Assembly: GCA_937960435.1 (NCBI GenBank) | Contig: CALGPN010000019.1 | Span: forward strand, 1-38,575 | Source of the DNA: an uncultured Desulfosoma sp. | Lineage (GTDB): Bacteria; Desulfobacterota; Syntrophobacteria; Syntrophobacterales; DSM-9756 | Length of the DNA: 38,575 nt | Direction of reading: 5' to 3' | Part shown: one piece after another, positions 28,358 to 36,032 of the stretch | How the letters are laid out: each line of letters begins with the position of its first letter | Position numbering within the stretch: position 1 is the stretch's first letter | Made by a program: the position numbers and the translations under genes | The notes under the pieces: model-generated | Databases searched by the model: none | The model's input: only the letters and a program-made list of their open reading frames with translations | Told to the model about the DNA's origin: nothing

Positions 28358-29161
28358 GTGGGAAACGAGAGCAAAAGGTCGGTAACGGTTAGATTTCTTG
28401 GGGTCGGGGAAGCTTGTGACGAAACGCAGCCCAACACGAGCATCGTGATTGAGGCCCAAGCGGCGGGGGGTAGCGGGGGGCTCCAGATCCTCCTGGACTG
28501 CGGGTTTTCGGCAACCCACCGCTATTTCCAAGCCTGCGCGGACCCGGAGGCGTTGGACGTCTTGTGGGTGTCCCACTTCCACGGGGATCATTTCTTCGGG
28601 GTCCCTCTGCTGCTCCTGCGTTTCTGGGAGATGAAAAGGCTGAAACCGCTCATTGTGGTCTCCCAGCCCGGGGGGCTGGATATGGTCCTTCGTGCCATGG
28701 ATTTGGCTTATCCCGGGTTTTCCGAGAGGCTCACATTTCCTCTGGAGGAGGTGGTGCTGGACGCGGGGGACGCCAAAGAGGTGTGCGGCGTGATGTGGCG
28801 GGCGGCGCAGACGGAGCACGGCCGGAAGAACCTCAGTGTGCGCATCGACGGCCCGTCTTGGAGCTTTTTCTTCAGCGGGGACGGCCGCCCGACGGCCGAA
28901 ACGGAAAAACTCGCCAACCATTGCGATTTTGCGGCACACGAAGCCTTCGTCATCGACGGGGCCGACAGCGTTCCGGGCCACGGCACCGTCCACGGCTGTT
29001 TACGCTGGGCCGGGGCCGCCGGAGTGAAGCGTCTCGCCTTGGTGCACATCCAGCGGGATGTGCGCCGCACCCAATGGCAGGCCATCCGCCGCATTCTCGA
29101 ATCCAGCGCCGATTTAGAGGTCATGGTCCCTGAATCCGGGGAGATTGTGGATCTTCTGTGA
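28358..29161 (+). CDS. MBL-fold hydrolase, RNase Z-like
   Basis: The 267-residue protein has the metallo-beta-lactamase motif HFHGDH (residues about 74-79), an upstream LLDCGFSA, SFFFSGDGRPT, AHEAFVID and a late LALVHIQRD with the last metal-binding His. The arrangement is that of the RNase Z/ElaC and arylsulfatase-like branch. It is shorter than RNase Z (about 300) and a flexible arm is not obvious, so tRNA processing is not proven. It starts with GTG preceded by AGGAGG nine bases upstream. It diverges from efp. Confidence 0.82.
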   Translation: MGNESKRSVTVRFLGVGEACDETQPNTSIVIEAQAAGGSGGLQILLDCGFSATHRYFQACADPEALDVLWVSHFHGDHFFGVPLLLLRFWEMKRLKPLIVVSQPGGLDMVLRAMDLAYPGFSERLTFPLEEVVLDAGDAKEVCGVMWRAAQTEHGRKNLSVRIDGPSWSFFFSGDGRPTAETEKLANHCDFAAHEAFVIDGADSVPGHGTVHGCLRWAGAAGVKRLALVHIQRDVRRTQWQAIRRILESSADLEVMVPESGEIVDLL

Positions 29162-29257
29162 AAAGTGTTCGCCGACGCTGAGGTAGCATGGGAGTAGGGT
29201 AGGATGAGCGGTGCTGAGATGCGTTTCACCCACCCCGACCGATGTGACTTTAGGCCG

Positions 29258-29782
29258 TCAGAATTCCACGCCCCGTTGGGCCTTGATGCCTCCATCTCTA
29301 TAGTGGTGCTTAACGGGGACCATTTCCGTGACGCAATCGGCCGCGGCACAGAGTGCCTCGGGAGCGTTTCGGCCGGTGATCACCACATGGCAGCTCGGAC
29401 GCCTTTGGGACAAGCCCTGCAGCACCGAGTCGACGTCCAGAAAACCATGGGCGAGGACCACGTTGAGTTCGTCTAAGATGACCATATCGTAGCGGTCGGA
29501 AGTGAGCGCTTCGAGGGCCTTTTGCCAGCCTTGCGAAGCCAAAGCCCGGTCTTCCTCGGGATCGGCGCGGCGCCAGGTAAAGCCTTTTCCCAGAGTCTGC
29601 CACTCGACCGTGGGGAGAAGACGCGCGGCAACCTGTTCTCCGGGGTGCCAGGCCCCCTTGATGAATTGGAGCACGAGCACGCGGAGCCCGTGGCCCGCGG
29701 CGCGCAAAGCCATTCCCAGGGCGGCCGTGGTTTTTCCCTTACCGTCTCCGGTAAATACGATGACGAGGCCTCTGGCCGCCAT
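29258..29782 (-). CDS. cobO: Cob(I)alamin adenosyltransferase (CobO/BtuR type)
   Basis: It transfers the adenosyl group of ATP to cob(I)alamin or corrinoid precursors. The 174-residue protein starts with the P-loop FTGDGKGKTTAALGMALRA, has LQFIKGAWHPGE, and VILDELNVVLAHGF (Walker B-like), then VVITGRNAPEAL, all typical of the BtuR/CobA/CobO group. It follows lysC by 20 bases and may share its transcript. No cobalamin riboswitch was recognised before lysC, and no other corrinoid gene is near. Confidence 0.94.
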   Translation of the reverse strand: MAARGLVIVFTGDGKGKTTAALGMALRAAGHGLRVLVLQFIKGAWHPGEQVAARLLPTVEWQTLGKGFTWRRADPEEDRALASQGWQKALEALTSDRYDMVILDELNVVLAHGFLDVDSVLQGLSQRRPSCHVVITGRNAPEALCAAADCVTEMVPVKHHYRDGGIKAQRGVEF

Positions 29783-29802
29783 GGATCGGCTCTTTCCGAG
29801 GG

Positions 29803-30318
29803 CTAACGATCCTCATGGATCTTGATGCCGTTGTGGGGATCCTTGTGAAGCTCAAAGGCGTCGTGAAGAACGCGCACGGCCAGCTCGGTGTACTTTTCGT
29901 CGATGACGCACGAAATCTTGATTTCCGACGTGCTGATCATGTGGATGTTGATGTTTTCTTTGGCCAGCGCATGAAACATGACGCTGGCAACCCCCGTGTG
30001 ACTGCGCATGCCGACGCCGATGACGGACACCTTGGCGATGTTGGGATTGCCGTGGACGTAACCGGCGCCGATTTCTTTGGAAATCTTTTCCGCCAAGGCC
30101 ATGGTTTTTTCGTAGTCCGCTTTGGGGACGGTAAAGGAGATATTGGCGCGACCCGGCACGGCGCTGCTTCCCTGAATGATCATGTCCACGTTGATGCCTT
30201 CTTGGGCAATGGGATCGAACAACTTAAACGCCATCCCCGGCACATCGGGCACATCGGTCACGGTGACTCGAGCTTCCTTTTTGCTGTACGTGATCCCTGA
30301 GACCACGACCTTTTCCAT
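29803..30318 (-). CDS. Aspartate kinase beta subunit (internal in-frame start)
   Basis: Within lysC an in-frame ATG at 30318 begins MEKVVVSGITYSK and is preceded by AGGAGG (30327-30332) with eight bases between, a near-ideal Shine-Dalgarno site. The product of 171 residues is the two ACT domains alone. In C. glutamicum and B. subtilis the aspartokinase beta subunit is made from just such an internal start at the same place (C. glutamicum begins MEEAVLTG) and joins the alpha subunit in an alpha2-beta2 enzyme with feedback control. That this start is used here is an inference. Confidence 0.72.
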   Translation of the reverse strand: MEKVVVSGITYSKKEARVTVTDVPDVPGMAFKLFDPIAQEGINVDMIIQGSSAVPGRANISFTVPKADYEKTMALAEKISKEIGAGYVHGNPNIAKVSVIGVGMRSHTGVASVMFHALAKENINIHMISTSEIKISCVIDEKYTELAVRVLHDAFELHKDPHNGIKIHEDR

Positions 30319-31056
30319 CTCGGCATCCTCCTGGGTGACAAGCGTTCCGGGATCATCGGTAAAAGAGGATCGCACCCAAATGGGCACGTTGTATTTCATG
30401 CCGAATTCCACGGAGCGGATGTGCAGAACTTTGGCGCCCATGCTCGCCATTTCCAGCATTTCCTCGTAACTGATCCGACGAAGCTTTCGGGCTTTGGCGT
30501 ACACGTTGGGGTCGGTCGTGTAGACGCCTTCCACATCCGTGTAGATTTCGCACGCGTCGGCTTTGAGCGCCGCGGCAAGAGCCACGGCCGTGGTGTCCGA
30601 CCCTCCGCGCCCCAAAGTGGTGATATTGCCTTCGTCGTCATAGCCCTGGAACCCGGCGACGACCACGATTTTCCCTTCCTTGAGTTTCTCGGTCACGGGC
30701 AGGGTTTCGATCCAGCTGATGCGAGCATGCCCGTACTGGTGATCGGTGATGATGCCCGCCTGATAGCCCGTCATGGAGACGGCCTCGAACCCCATGTCTT
30801 TGACGGCCATGCTGAATAACGCGATGGTGATTTGTTCCCCCGTGGCCAAGAGCACGTCCAATTCCCGGGGGTCGGGATGGGGGCTCATTTCGTGCGCCAA
30901 CGCGATCAGTCGGTCCGTGTCGCCGGCCCGGGCCGAAAGGACCACAACCATGTCGTTTCCGGCCTTTTTTCGTTCCACCACCCGTCGGGCCACCGATCGG
31001 ATGCGTTCCACATCGGCCACGGATGTTCCGCCGTATTTTTGCACCACCAAGGCCAT
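29803..31056 (-). CDS. lysC: Aspartate kinase, alpha subunit
   Basis: LysC phosphorylates aspartate, the first step toward lysine, threonine and methionine. The 417-residue protein has KYGGTSV at the N-terminus, TGEQITIALFSMA, FQGYDDEGNITTLGRGGSDTTAVALAAAL, and VRSSFTDDPGTLV, then two ACT domains at about 265-335 and 345-410. It is the monofunctional type of Corynebacterium and Bacillus that has an internal start for a beta subunit. SARAG replaces the more common SAMG in the early loop. AGGAGG lies ten bases before the ATG. It would feed dapA 25 kb away; asd and hom are not in the window. cobO follows after 20 bases. Confidence 0.95.
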   Translation of the reverse strand: MALVVQKYGGTSVADVERIRSVARRVVERKKAGNDMVVVLSARAGDTDRLIALAHEMSPHPDPRELDVLLATGEQITIALFSMAVKDMGFEAVSMTGYQAGIITDHQYGHARISWIETLPVTEKLKEGKIVVVAGFQGYDDEGNITTLGRGGSDTTAVALAAALKADACEIYTDVEGVYTTDPNVYAKARKLRRISYEEMLEMASMGAKVLHIRSVEFGMKYNVPIWVRSSFTDDPGTLVTQEDAEMEKVVVSGITYSKKEARVTVTDVPDVPGMAFKLFDPIAQEGINVDMIIQGSSAVPGRANISFTVPKADYEKTMALAEKISKEIGAGYVHGNPNIAKVSVIGVGMRSHTGVASVMFHALAKENINIHMISTSEIKISCVIDEKYTELAVRVLHDAFELHKDPHNGIKIHEDR

Positions 31057-31102
31057 GAGACGCGATCCTCCTGTATTCGGAATACTGCCTGAAGGCCTCT
31101 CG

Positions 31103-31130
31103 CTTTTAGCACAAAGCTTTAGGGATTCAA
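31103..31130 (-). promoter_or_regulatory. Candidate promoter for lysC-cobO
   Basis: On the minus strand TTGAAT (31125-31130) and TAAAAG (31103-31108) are 16 bases apart, each with four of six consensus bases. The leader would be about 40 bases, too short for a lysine riboswitch. Confidence 0.45.
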
Positions 31131-31164
31131 GGGGAATGTGGGGAAGGCCGTGCGGTGAGCCGCC

Positions 31165-31854
31165 CTAAGAGGCGGGCTCCATACGCCAAAAGGCGGGGGT
31201 GGCCGGGCGAGTCGCCTCGTGGAGTTTTTTCAGAAACTCCGATCGGGGAATTTCCCGGGCGCCCAATCGTTTGAGATGGCCCGTGGTGACCTGGCAATCA
31301 ATAAAGGCAAAGTCGAAGGCTTTGAGGCGTTCCACAAGGTGCACCAAGGCCACCTTGGAAGCGTCCGCGACGACGCTGAACATGGATTCCCCAAAGAAAA
31401 CCCGCCCTATGGCCACGCCGTAAAGTCCCCCGACAAGTTTACCGTCCACCCAGCTTTCCACGCTGTGGGCCGCCCCGAGGCGATGCAGCCGATCGTAAGC
31501 TTCGATCATTTCCGGCACCAGCCAGGTTTCCTCCCCCTTGCGCATCCGAACCAGAGCGCACGCCTCGATCACCGCCCGAAAGGCCGCATCGAAGGTCACA
31601 TGAAAGCGTCCCTTTTTGAGCACGCGGCGGAGGCTGTGGGAGATTTTCAGCTCTTGTGGGAAGAGAACCAATCGAGGGTCGGGCGACCACCACAGGATGG
31701 GGGTTCCCGGAGCGTACCAAGGAAAAATTCCCATTCGATAGGCCAGAAGCAGCCTTCGAGGACTGAGATCCCCCCCAATGGCCAGCAAGCCGTCCGGTTC
31801 GGCCAGTTCGGGGGGTGGAAATGCCACGTCGCGACTCAAACTGAAGATCGCCAT
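31165..31854 (-). CDS. aat: Leucyl/phenylalanyl-tRNA--protein transferase
   Basis: Aat adds Leu or Phe from aminoacyl-tRNA to proteins with N-terminal Lys or Arg, making them N-degrons for ClpS-ClpAP. The 229-residue protein has FPPPELAEPDGLLAIGGDLS, GIFPWYAPGTPILWWSPDPR, ESWVDGKLVGGLYGV, GRVFFGESMFS and DCQVTTGHLKRLGA. Length is typical. The site before the ATG is weak, and it lies 37 bases after the clpA stop, so it is probably read from the clpS-clpA transcript. Confidence 0.96.
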   Translation of the reverse strand: MAIFSLSRDVAFPPPELAEPDGLLAIGGDLSPRRLLLAYRMGIFPWYAPGTPILWWSPDPRLVLFPQELKISHSLRRVLKKGRFHVTFDAAFRAVIEACALVRMRKGEETWLVPEMIEAYDRLHRLGAAHSVESWVDGKLVGGLYGVAIGRVFFGESMFSVVADASKVALVHLVERLKAFDFAFIDCQVTTGHLKRLGAREIPRSEFLKKLHEATRPATPAFWRMEPAS

Positions 31855-31891
31855 GGCGTCTTCGAAACGACGGTCCGTGGGCTTTCGGGCA

Positions 31892-34192
31892 TCATGAGTC
31901 GTGGAAAACGAAAGCCATGGACTCGGTTCTTAAAACATCGGCGCCTTCGGGAGCTTCCTCGGGCCGCACAACCGTTACCCGGCCGCCTTTTTGCAAACGG
32001 CCGAAAAGGATTTCTTCCGCCAAGGGGTCTTTGATTTCCGTTTGGATCACCCGTGAGAGAGGCCGAGCGCCGAAAGCGGGGTCGTAACCTTTTTGAGCCA
32101 GCCACCGGCGAGCCTCGGCAGACAGATCGATGGTGATTTTCTTTTCCGCCAGCTGACGACCCAGTTCGTCCATGAATTTGTCCACGATCTTTTCCATGAT
32201 GGAAAGGTCCAAACCGGCAAAGGGGATGATGCCGTCCAGGCGATTTCGAAACTCCGGGCTGAACAACTGCTCCACGGCTTTCATCCCCTTGGTTGCGCGG
32301 TCGTCTTTTGGCTTCGCGTCGGCGAAGCCGATGGAACTACTGCTCATCTCCCGGGCTCCGGCGTTGGACGTCATGAGCAGCACCACGTTGCGAAAATCGG
32401 CCTTTTTGCCGTTGTTGTCCGTCAGCGTTGCGTAGTCCATCACCTGCAGGAGGATGCTGAAAAGATCCGGATGGGCCTTTTCAATTTCATCCATCAAGAG
32501 GACGCAGTGGGGGTGTTTGCGAATGGCGTCGGTGAGAAGCCCTCCCTGGTCGAAGCCGATATAACCCGGAGGGGCGCCGATGAGCCGGGCCACGGCATGT
32601 TTTTCCATATATTCGCTCATGTCGAATCGGAGGAAGTGGACCCCCAAAGTGGCCGCCAGTTGCTTGGCCACTTCGGTTTTCCCCACGCCGGTCGGGCCGA
32701 TGAGAAGAAAGGAGCCGATGGGGCGATCGGGCACGCGCAATCCCGCACGGGATCTTTTGATCGCCGTGGTCAGCGCCTTGATCGCCTCATCTTGACCGAA
32801 AACTTTGCGTCTCAGTTCCTCCTCCAAATTTTGGAGCCGTATCTGGTCGGAGGCCGAAACGGAGCGCGGCGGGATCTTGGCCATCTTGGCCACCACTTCT
32901 TCGATGTCCTTCACGTGGACCACGCGCCGCGTTCGGTTATGGTCTTTGAGGCGCAAGCTGGCACCGGCTTCGTCGATGACGTCGATGGCCTTGTCCGGCA
33001 GATACCTGTCGTTGATGTGCCGAGCCGAAAGTTCCGCGGCGGCCTTCAAAGCCGCGGCGGTGTATTTCACTCCGTGATGCTTTTCATAGGAGGAGCGAAG
33101 CCCTTGGAGGATTTCATAGGTCTCTTGCACACTGGGTTCGTGGATTTCAATCTTTTGGAACCGTCGGCTCAGGGCTCGGTCCTTTTCGAAGTGGTTTTTG
33201 TATTCCTCGTAAGTTGTCGACCCGATGCAGCGGATCATCCCCGAGGCCAAAACGGGTTTGAGGATGTTGGAGGCGTCCATGGAACCGCCGCTGGTGGCGC
33301 CGGCTCCCACCACGGTGTGGATTTCGTCGACGAAAAGAATAGCCCCAGGTTTGTTCTTGAGCTCGTTGATCACGGCTTTGAGGCGGGCCTCAAAGTCTCC
33401 GCGAAACTTGGTCCCCGCCAAAAGCGCGCCCATGTCCAAAGCGTAAATCTCGGCGTTCTGAAAGCTTTCGGGAACTTCCTTAAGGTGGATTTTCAAGGCC
33501 AAACCCTCGGCAATGGCCGTCTTGCCCACGCCGGGATCCCCCACAAGGATGGGGTTGTTTTTGGTGCGACGCCCGAGAATTTGCAGAGTGCGCAGGATTT
33601 CGGTGTCTCGACCGATGAGCGGGTCAATGAGCCCTTGGGCCGCCCTTTCCGTCAGGTTGGTTGTGAACCGTTCCAGGGCCGACGGTTTGGCGGGTTGCCG
33701 CTGCGGTCGCGGGGCCAACCCGGCGCCGAGCCGCTCTGCGTCTTCGTCGGCCGCCCCGGACACCTTGGAGATGCGGTGAGAGATGTATTCCAAAACATCC
33801 AGGCGGCTCACTCCGTGGGTTTTCAGGAAGTAAACCGCGTGGGAGCTTTCCTCGTGAAACATGGCGGCCAGAATATCGCCCACATCCACATGGCGCTTTT
33901 CCGCGCCTTGAGCGTGCATCACCGCCCTTTGGAGCACCCTTTGGACCGCCAAGGTCTGGATGGGGTCTCGCTGCACCGATTTGGGCAGCCGTTCCAGGCG
34001 GTGCTCGAAAAATTCCTCCAGCTGCTGTTTGAGCCGGTCCAGGTCGGCACCGCAGTGATAAAGGATTTCCGCCCCTCCGGCGTCGTGAAGGATGGCGTAG
34101 AGAATGTGTTCCAGAGTGAAGAACTCGTGGCGGCGGGTCTTGGCCTCACGGACCGCCGCCGAAAAGGCCATCTCCAATTCCCGGCTGATCAT
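31892..34192 (-). CDS. clpA: ATP-dependent Clp protease ATP-binding subunit ClpA
   Basis: ClpA is the AAA+ unfoldase that delivers substrates to ClpP. The 766-residue protein has an N-domain (about 1-145, two Clp-N repeats) that docks ClpS, a first AAA module with Walker [11 protein letters not shown] and Walker [11 protein letters not shown], and a second with [10 protein letters not shown] and [11 protein letters not shown]. There is no ClpB-type middle domain. A loop in module two has SIGFAD, the IGF tripeptide that docks ClpP. AAGGAGA lies ten bases before the ATG at 34192. It follows clpS by 20 bases. Confidence 0.97.
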   Translation of the reverse strand: MISRELEMAFSAAVREAKTRRHEFFTLEHILYAILHDAGGAEILYHCGADLDRLKQQLEEFFEHRLERLPKSVQRDPIQTLAVQRVLQRAVMHAQGAEKRHVDVGDILAAMFHEESSHAVYFLKTHGVSRLDVLEYISHRISKVSGAADEDAERLGAGLAPRPQRQPAKPSALERFTTNLTERAAQGLIDPLIGRDTEILRTLQILGRRTKNNPILVGDPGVGKTAIAEGLALKIHLKEVPESFQNAEIYALDMGALLAGTKFRGDFEARLKAVINELKNKPGAILFVDEIHTVVGAGATSGGSMDASNILKPVLASGMIRCIGSTTYEEYKNHFEKDRALSRRFQKIEIHEPSVQETYEILQGLRSSYEKHHGVKYTAAALKAAAELSARHINDRYLPDKAIDVIDEAGASLRLKDHNRTRRVVHVKDIEEVVAKMAKIPPRSVSASDQIRLQNLEEELRRKVFGQDEAIKALTTAIKRSRAGLRVPDRPIGSFLLIGPTGVGKTEVAKQLAATLGVHFLRFDMSEYMEKHAVARLIGAPPGYIGFDQGGLLTDAIRKHPHCVLLMDEIEKAHPDLFSILLQVMDYATLTDNNGKKADFRNVVLLMTSNAGAREMSSSSIGFADAKPKDDRATKGMKAVEQLFSPEFRNRLDGIIPFAGLDLSIMEKIVDKFMDELGRQLAEKKITIDLSAEARRWLAQKGYDPAFGARPLSRVIQTEIKDPLAEEILFGRLQKGGRVTVVRPEEAPEGADVLRTESMAFVFHDS

Positions 34193-34212
34193 GGCCCAAA
34201 CTTCTCCTTCAT

Positions 34213-34527
34213 CTAGGCGTGTTCCATGGTGCACTTCAGGGGAAAGCCGTTCTTGCGGGCCAAATGGTGCACCATTTCCACTTTGGTTTCCGCGACTTCT
34301 TCAGGATATACGCCGCAGACCCCCACGCCGTTGCGGTGCACATGCATCATGATCTCCGTGGCCTCGGCCGTGGACTTGTGAAAAACCTTCTCCAGAATTT
34401 CCACCACAAACTCCATGGTGGTGTAATCGTCATTGTGGAGGAGAACCTTGAACATGGGGGGTTCTTGCAACTCCTCATCCAATTCGCTTTCGAGGATTTC
34501 CCGCATGTCCGGTTTGTATTCACTCAT
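34213..34527 (-). CDS. clpS: ATP-dependent Clp protease adaptor ClpS
   Basis: ClpS binds N-degron residues and hands them to ClpA. The 104-residue protein has the specificity pocket region [15 protein letters not shown], the conserved MMHVHRNG, and [14 protein letters not shown] that contacts the ClpA N-domain. The N-terminal tail of about 25 acidic residues needed for hand-over is present. GGAG is near the ATG. It is first in the module clpS-clpA-aat. Confidence 0.97.
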   Translation of the reverse strand: MSEYKPDMREILESELDEELQEPPMFKVLLHNDDYTTMEFVVEILEKVFHKSTAEATEIMMHVHRNGVGVCGVYPEEVAETKVEMVHHLARKNGFPLKCTMEHA

Positions 34528-34598
34528 GGTCTCCGACCCTCTTCGACTTTCTCCTTCAAACCCTCACTTCTTTTTTCTATTTTAAGAGTCCGTAATGA

Positions 34599-34626
34599 AA
34601 AATAACGCCCTGAGCTGTGGAGTCAA
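34599..34626 (-). promoter_or_regulatory. Candidate sigma-70 promoter for clpS-clpA-aat
   Basis: On the minus strand TTGACT (34621-34626) and TATTTT (34599-34604) are 16 bases apart, giving a leader of about 65 bases before clpS. A second -10-like TAAAAT lies about 20 bases further downstream without a good -35. Confidence 0.55.
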
Positions 34627-34697
34627 GCACAGTCGGGGGCGGGCGTTGGCGGGGCGCGAAACGCAGCCGCAGGCGCTTACGCCCACAAGGGTATCCC

Positions 34698-34729
34698 GTA
34701 GGTTGGGGTGAGCGCAGCGAACCCCAACG
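34698..34729 (+). repeat. REP-like palindrome, full copy 1
   Basis: GTAGGTTGGGGTGAGCGCAG is followed by CGAACCCCAACG. GTTGGGGT and ACCCCAAC form a perfect eight-base stem around an 11-base loop. The 30 or so bases before it (GCGCTTAC...CAAGG...CCC) resemble the sequence before copy 2, so flank and palindrome may have moved together. Confidence 0.85.
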
Positions 34730-34819
34730 GAAAAATCCGCTTGGCTGGTCGCGCACTGCCTTGGGGGGCTTGCCTTCCACGGCAGCTTTTTGGCGCTCAC
34801 AGCCGCAAGGAGAGCTCCC

Positions 34820-34907
34820 GTAGGTTGGGGTGAGCGCAGTCTCGTAGGTTGGGGTGAGCGCAGTCCCGTAGTCTCGTAGGTTGGGGTGAGCGCAGCGAAC
34901 CCCAACG
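34820..34907 (+). repeat. Nested REP-like cluster: two half copies and one full copy
   Basis: Two half copies GTAGGTTGGGGTGAGCGCAGT start at 34820 and 34844, 24 bases apart, then a scrap CCCGTAGTCTC, then a full copy at 34876-34907 identical to the copy at 34698. The half copies lack the CGAACCCCAAC arm and cannot form the hairpin alone. With the first copy this fills most of the 437-base clpS-aroC interval (34528-34964), in which I see no gene; the remainder holds the clpS promoter and the aroC ribosome binding site. Confidence 0.85.
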
Positions 34908-34964
34908 CAGAAGTGGTTCCCCATCGCGGTCTTTTGATGCTTCCCTCCACTAAGGAGACATCCC

Positions 34965-36032
34965 ATGGCAGGAAACAGCTTCGGACGCCTTTTCCGGGTG
35001 GTCACCTGGGGGGAATCCCACGGTCCCGCCCTGGGCGCGGTGATCGACGGCTGTCCCCCCGGCATCCCTTTGTGTGAAGCCGATATCCAACGGGACCTGG
35101 AGCGGCGCCGGCCCGGAAAGAAGCTGACCACAGCGCGCCGGGAGCCGGACACCGTGCGCATTCTTTCCGGCGTCTTCGACGGCGTCACCACGGGTACCCC
35201 CATCAGCCTCATCATTGAAAACAAGGACGTGCGCAGTCGGGACTATGAGGCCTTGAAGGATCTGTACCGTCCCGGTCACGCGGACCGCACTTACGAGCAA
35301 AAATACGGCATTCGGGATTGGCGCGGCGGTGGACGCAGCTCGGGCCGGGAGACGGTGGCCCGGGTGGCCGCGGGGGCCGTGGCCCGCCGTTTTCTGGCTC
35401 AAGAGGGTGTCCAGGTTCGCGCCGGAACCATCGCCTTGGGCCCCATCCAGTGTGAACCTACGGACTGGGAGGAAGCTCTGAAAAACCCCGTTTTTTGCCC
35501 GGACCCGGAAGCGGCCCGAGCCATGGAAGAACACCTGAAAGCGGTCAAAGCCGCGGGGGATTCGGTGGGCGGGATCGTCCTGATTGTCGCTTCCGGATGC
35601 CCCGCCGGCTTGGGGGAGCCCGTCTTCGACAAACTGGATGCCAGGTTGGCGGGGGCGCTCATGTCCATCGGGGCCGTCAAGGGCGTGGAAATCGGCTCAG
35701 GCTTTCGGGCCGCTTCCATGCCGGGGAGCCTCCACAACGACCCGGTGACCCCCCAAGGGTATGCTTCCAACAACGCCGGCGGGGTCCTTGGCGGAATTTC
35801 CACAGGGATGGATCTCATTATCCGAGTAGCCGTCAAACCCATCCCGTCCGTTGCGGTGCCTCAGCGCACCGTGACCCGCGACGGCCGAGAAACCACGGTG
35901 CGAATCGAAGGCCGCCATGATGTTTCCGCCATTCCTCGGATCGTACCCGTATGCGAGGCCATGGTGCTGCTCAGTCTGGCGGATTTTATGCTTCATCCCT
36001 TTCCGAAACAGCTTCATCGTCCGACGGCATAA
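34965..36032 (+). CDS. aroC: Chorismate synthase
   Basis: AroC converts 5-enolpyruvylshikimate-3-phosphate to chorismate with reduced FMN, the end of the shikimate pathway. The 355-residue protein has GRLFRVVTWGESHGPALG, RRRPGKKLTTARREPD, HADRTYEQKYGIRDWRGGG with RSSGRETVARVAAGAVA, and GYASNNAGGVLGGISTG. AAGGAG lies seven bases before the ATG. It stands alone, with REP-like repeats upstream. Its last 47 bases overlap the 3' end of the convergent histidine kinase gene, yet both ends read as intact. Confidence 0.97.
   Translation: MAGNSFGRLFRVVTWGESHGPALGAVIDGCPPGIPLCEADIQRDLERRRPGKKLTTARREPDTVRILSGVFDGVTTGTPISLIIENKDVRSRDYEALKDLYRPGHADRTYEQKYGIRDWRGGGRSSGRETVARVAAGAVARRFLAQEGVQVRAGTIALGPIQCEPTDWEEALKNPVFCPDPEAARAMEEHLKAVKAAGDSVGGIVLIVASGCPAGLGEPVFDKLDARLAGALMSIGAVKGVEIGSGFRAASMPGSLHNDPVTPQGYASNNAGGVLGGISTGMDLIIRVAVKPIPSVAVPQRTVTRDGRETTVRIEGRHDVSAIPRIVPVCEAMVLLSLADFMLHPFPKQLHRPTA

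Noticed and set aside
29162-29257. Possible terminator between the MBL and cobO genes
   Set aside because: No stem followed by a T-tract was found on either strand.
31057-31164. Possible lysine riboswitch before lysC
   Set aside because: The gap is about 100 bases and the likely leader about 40, too short for an L box; no matching structure was seen.
32093-34216. Plus-strand open frame of 707 codons opposite clpA
   Set aside because: Antisense shadow of a certain ClpA gene in GC-rich DNA; no motif and His/Gly/Phe-rich composition typical of such frames.
34577-35224. Minus-strand open frame of 215 codons across the REP-like repeats
   Set aside because: Its translation is mostly the repeat read in other frames (repeated RSPQPT and AHPNLRD strings) and it runs into aroC antisense; not a gene.
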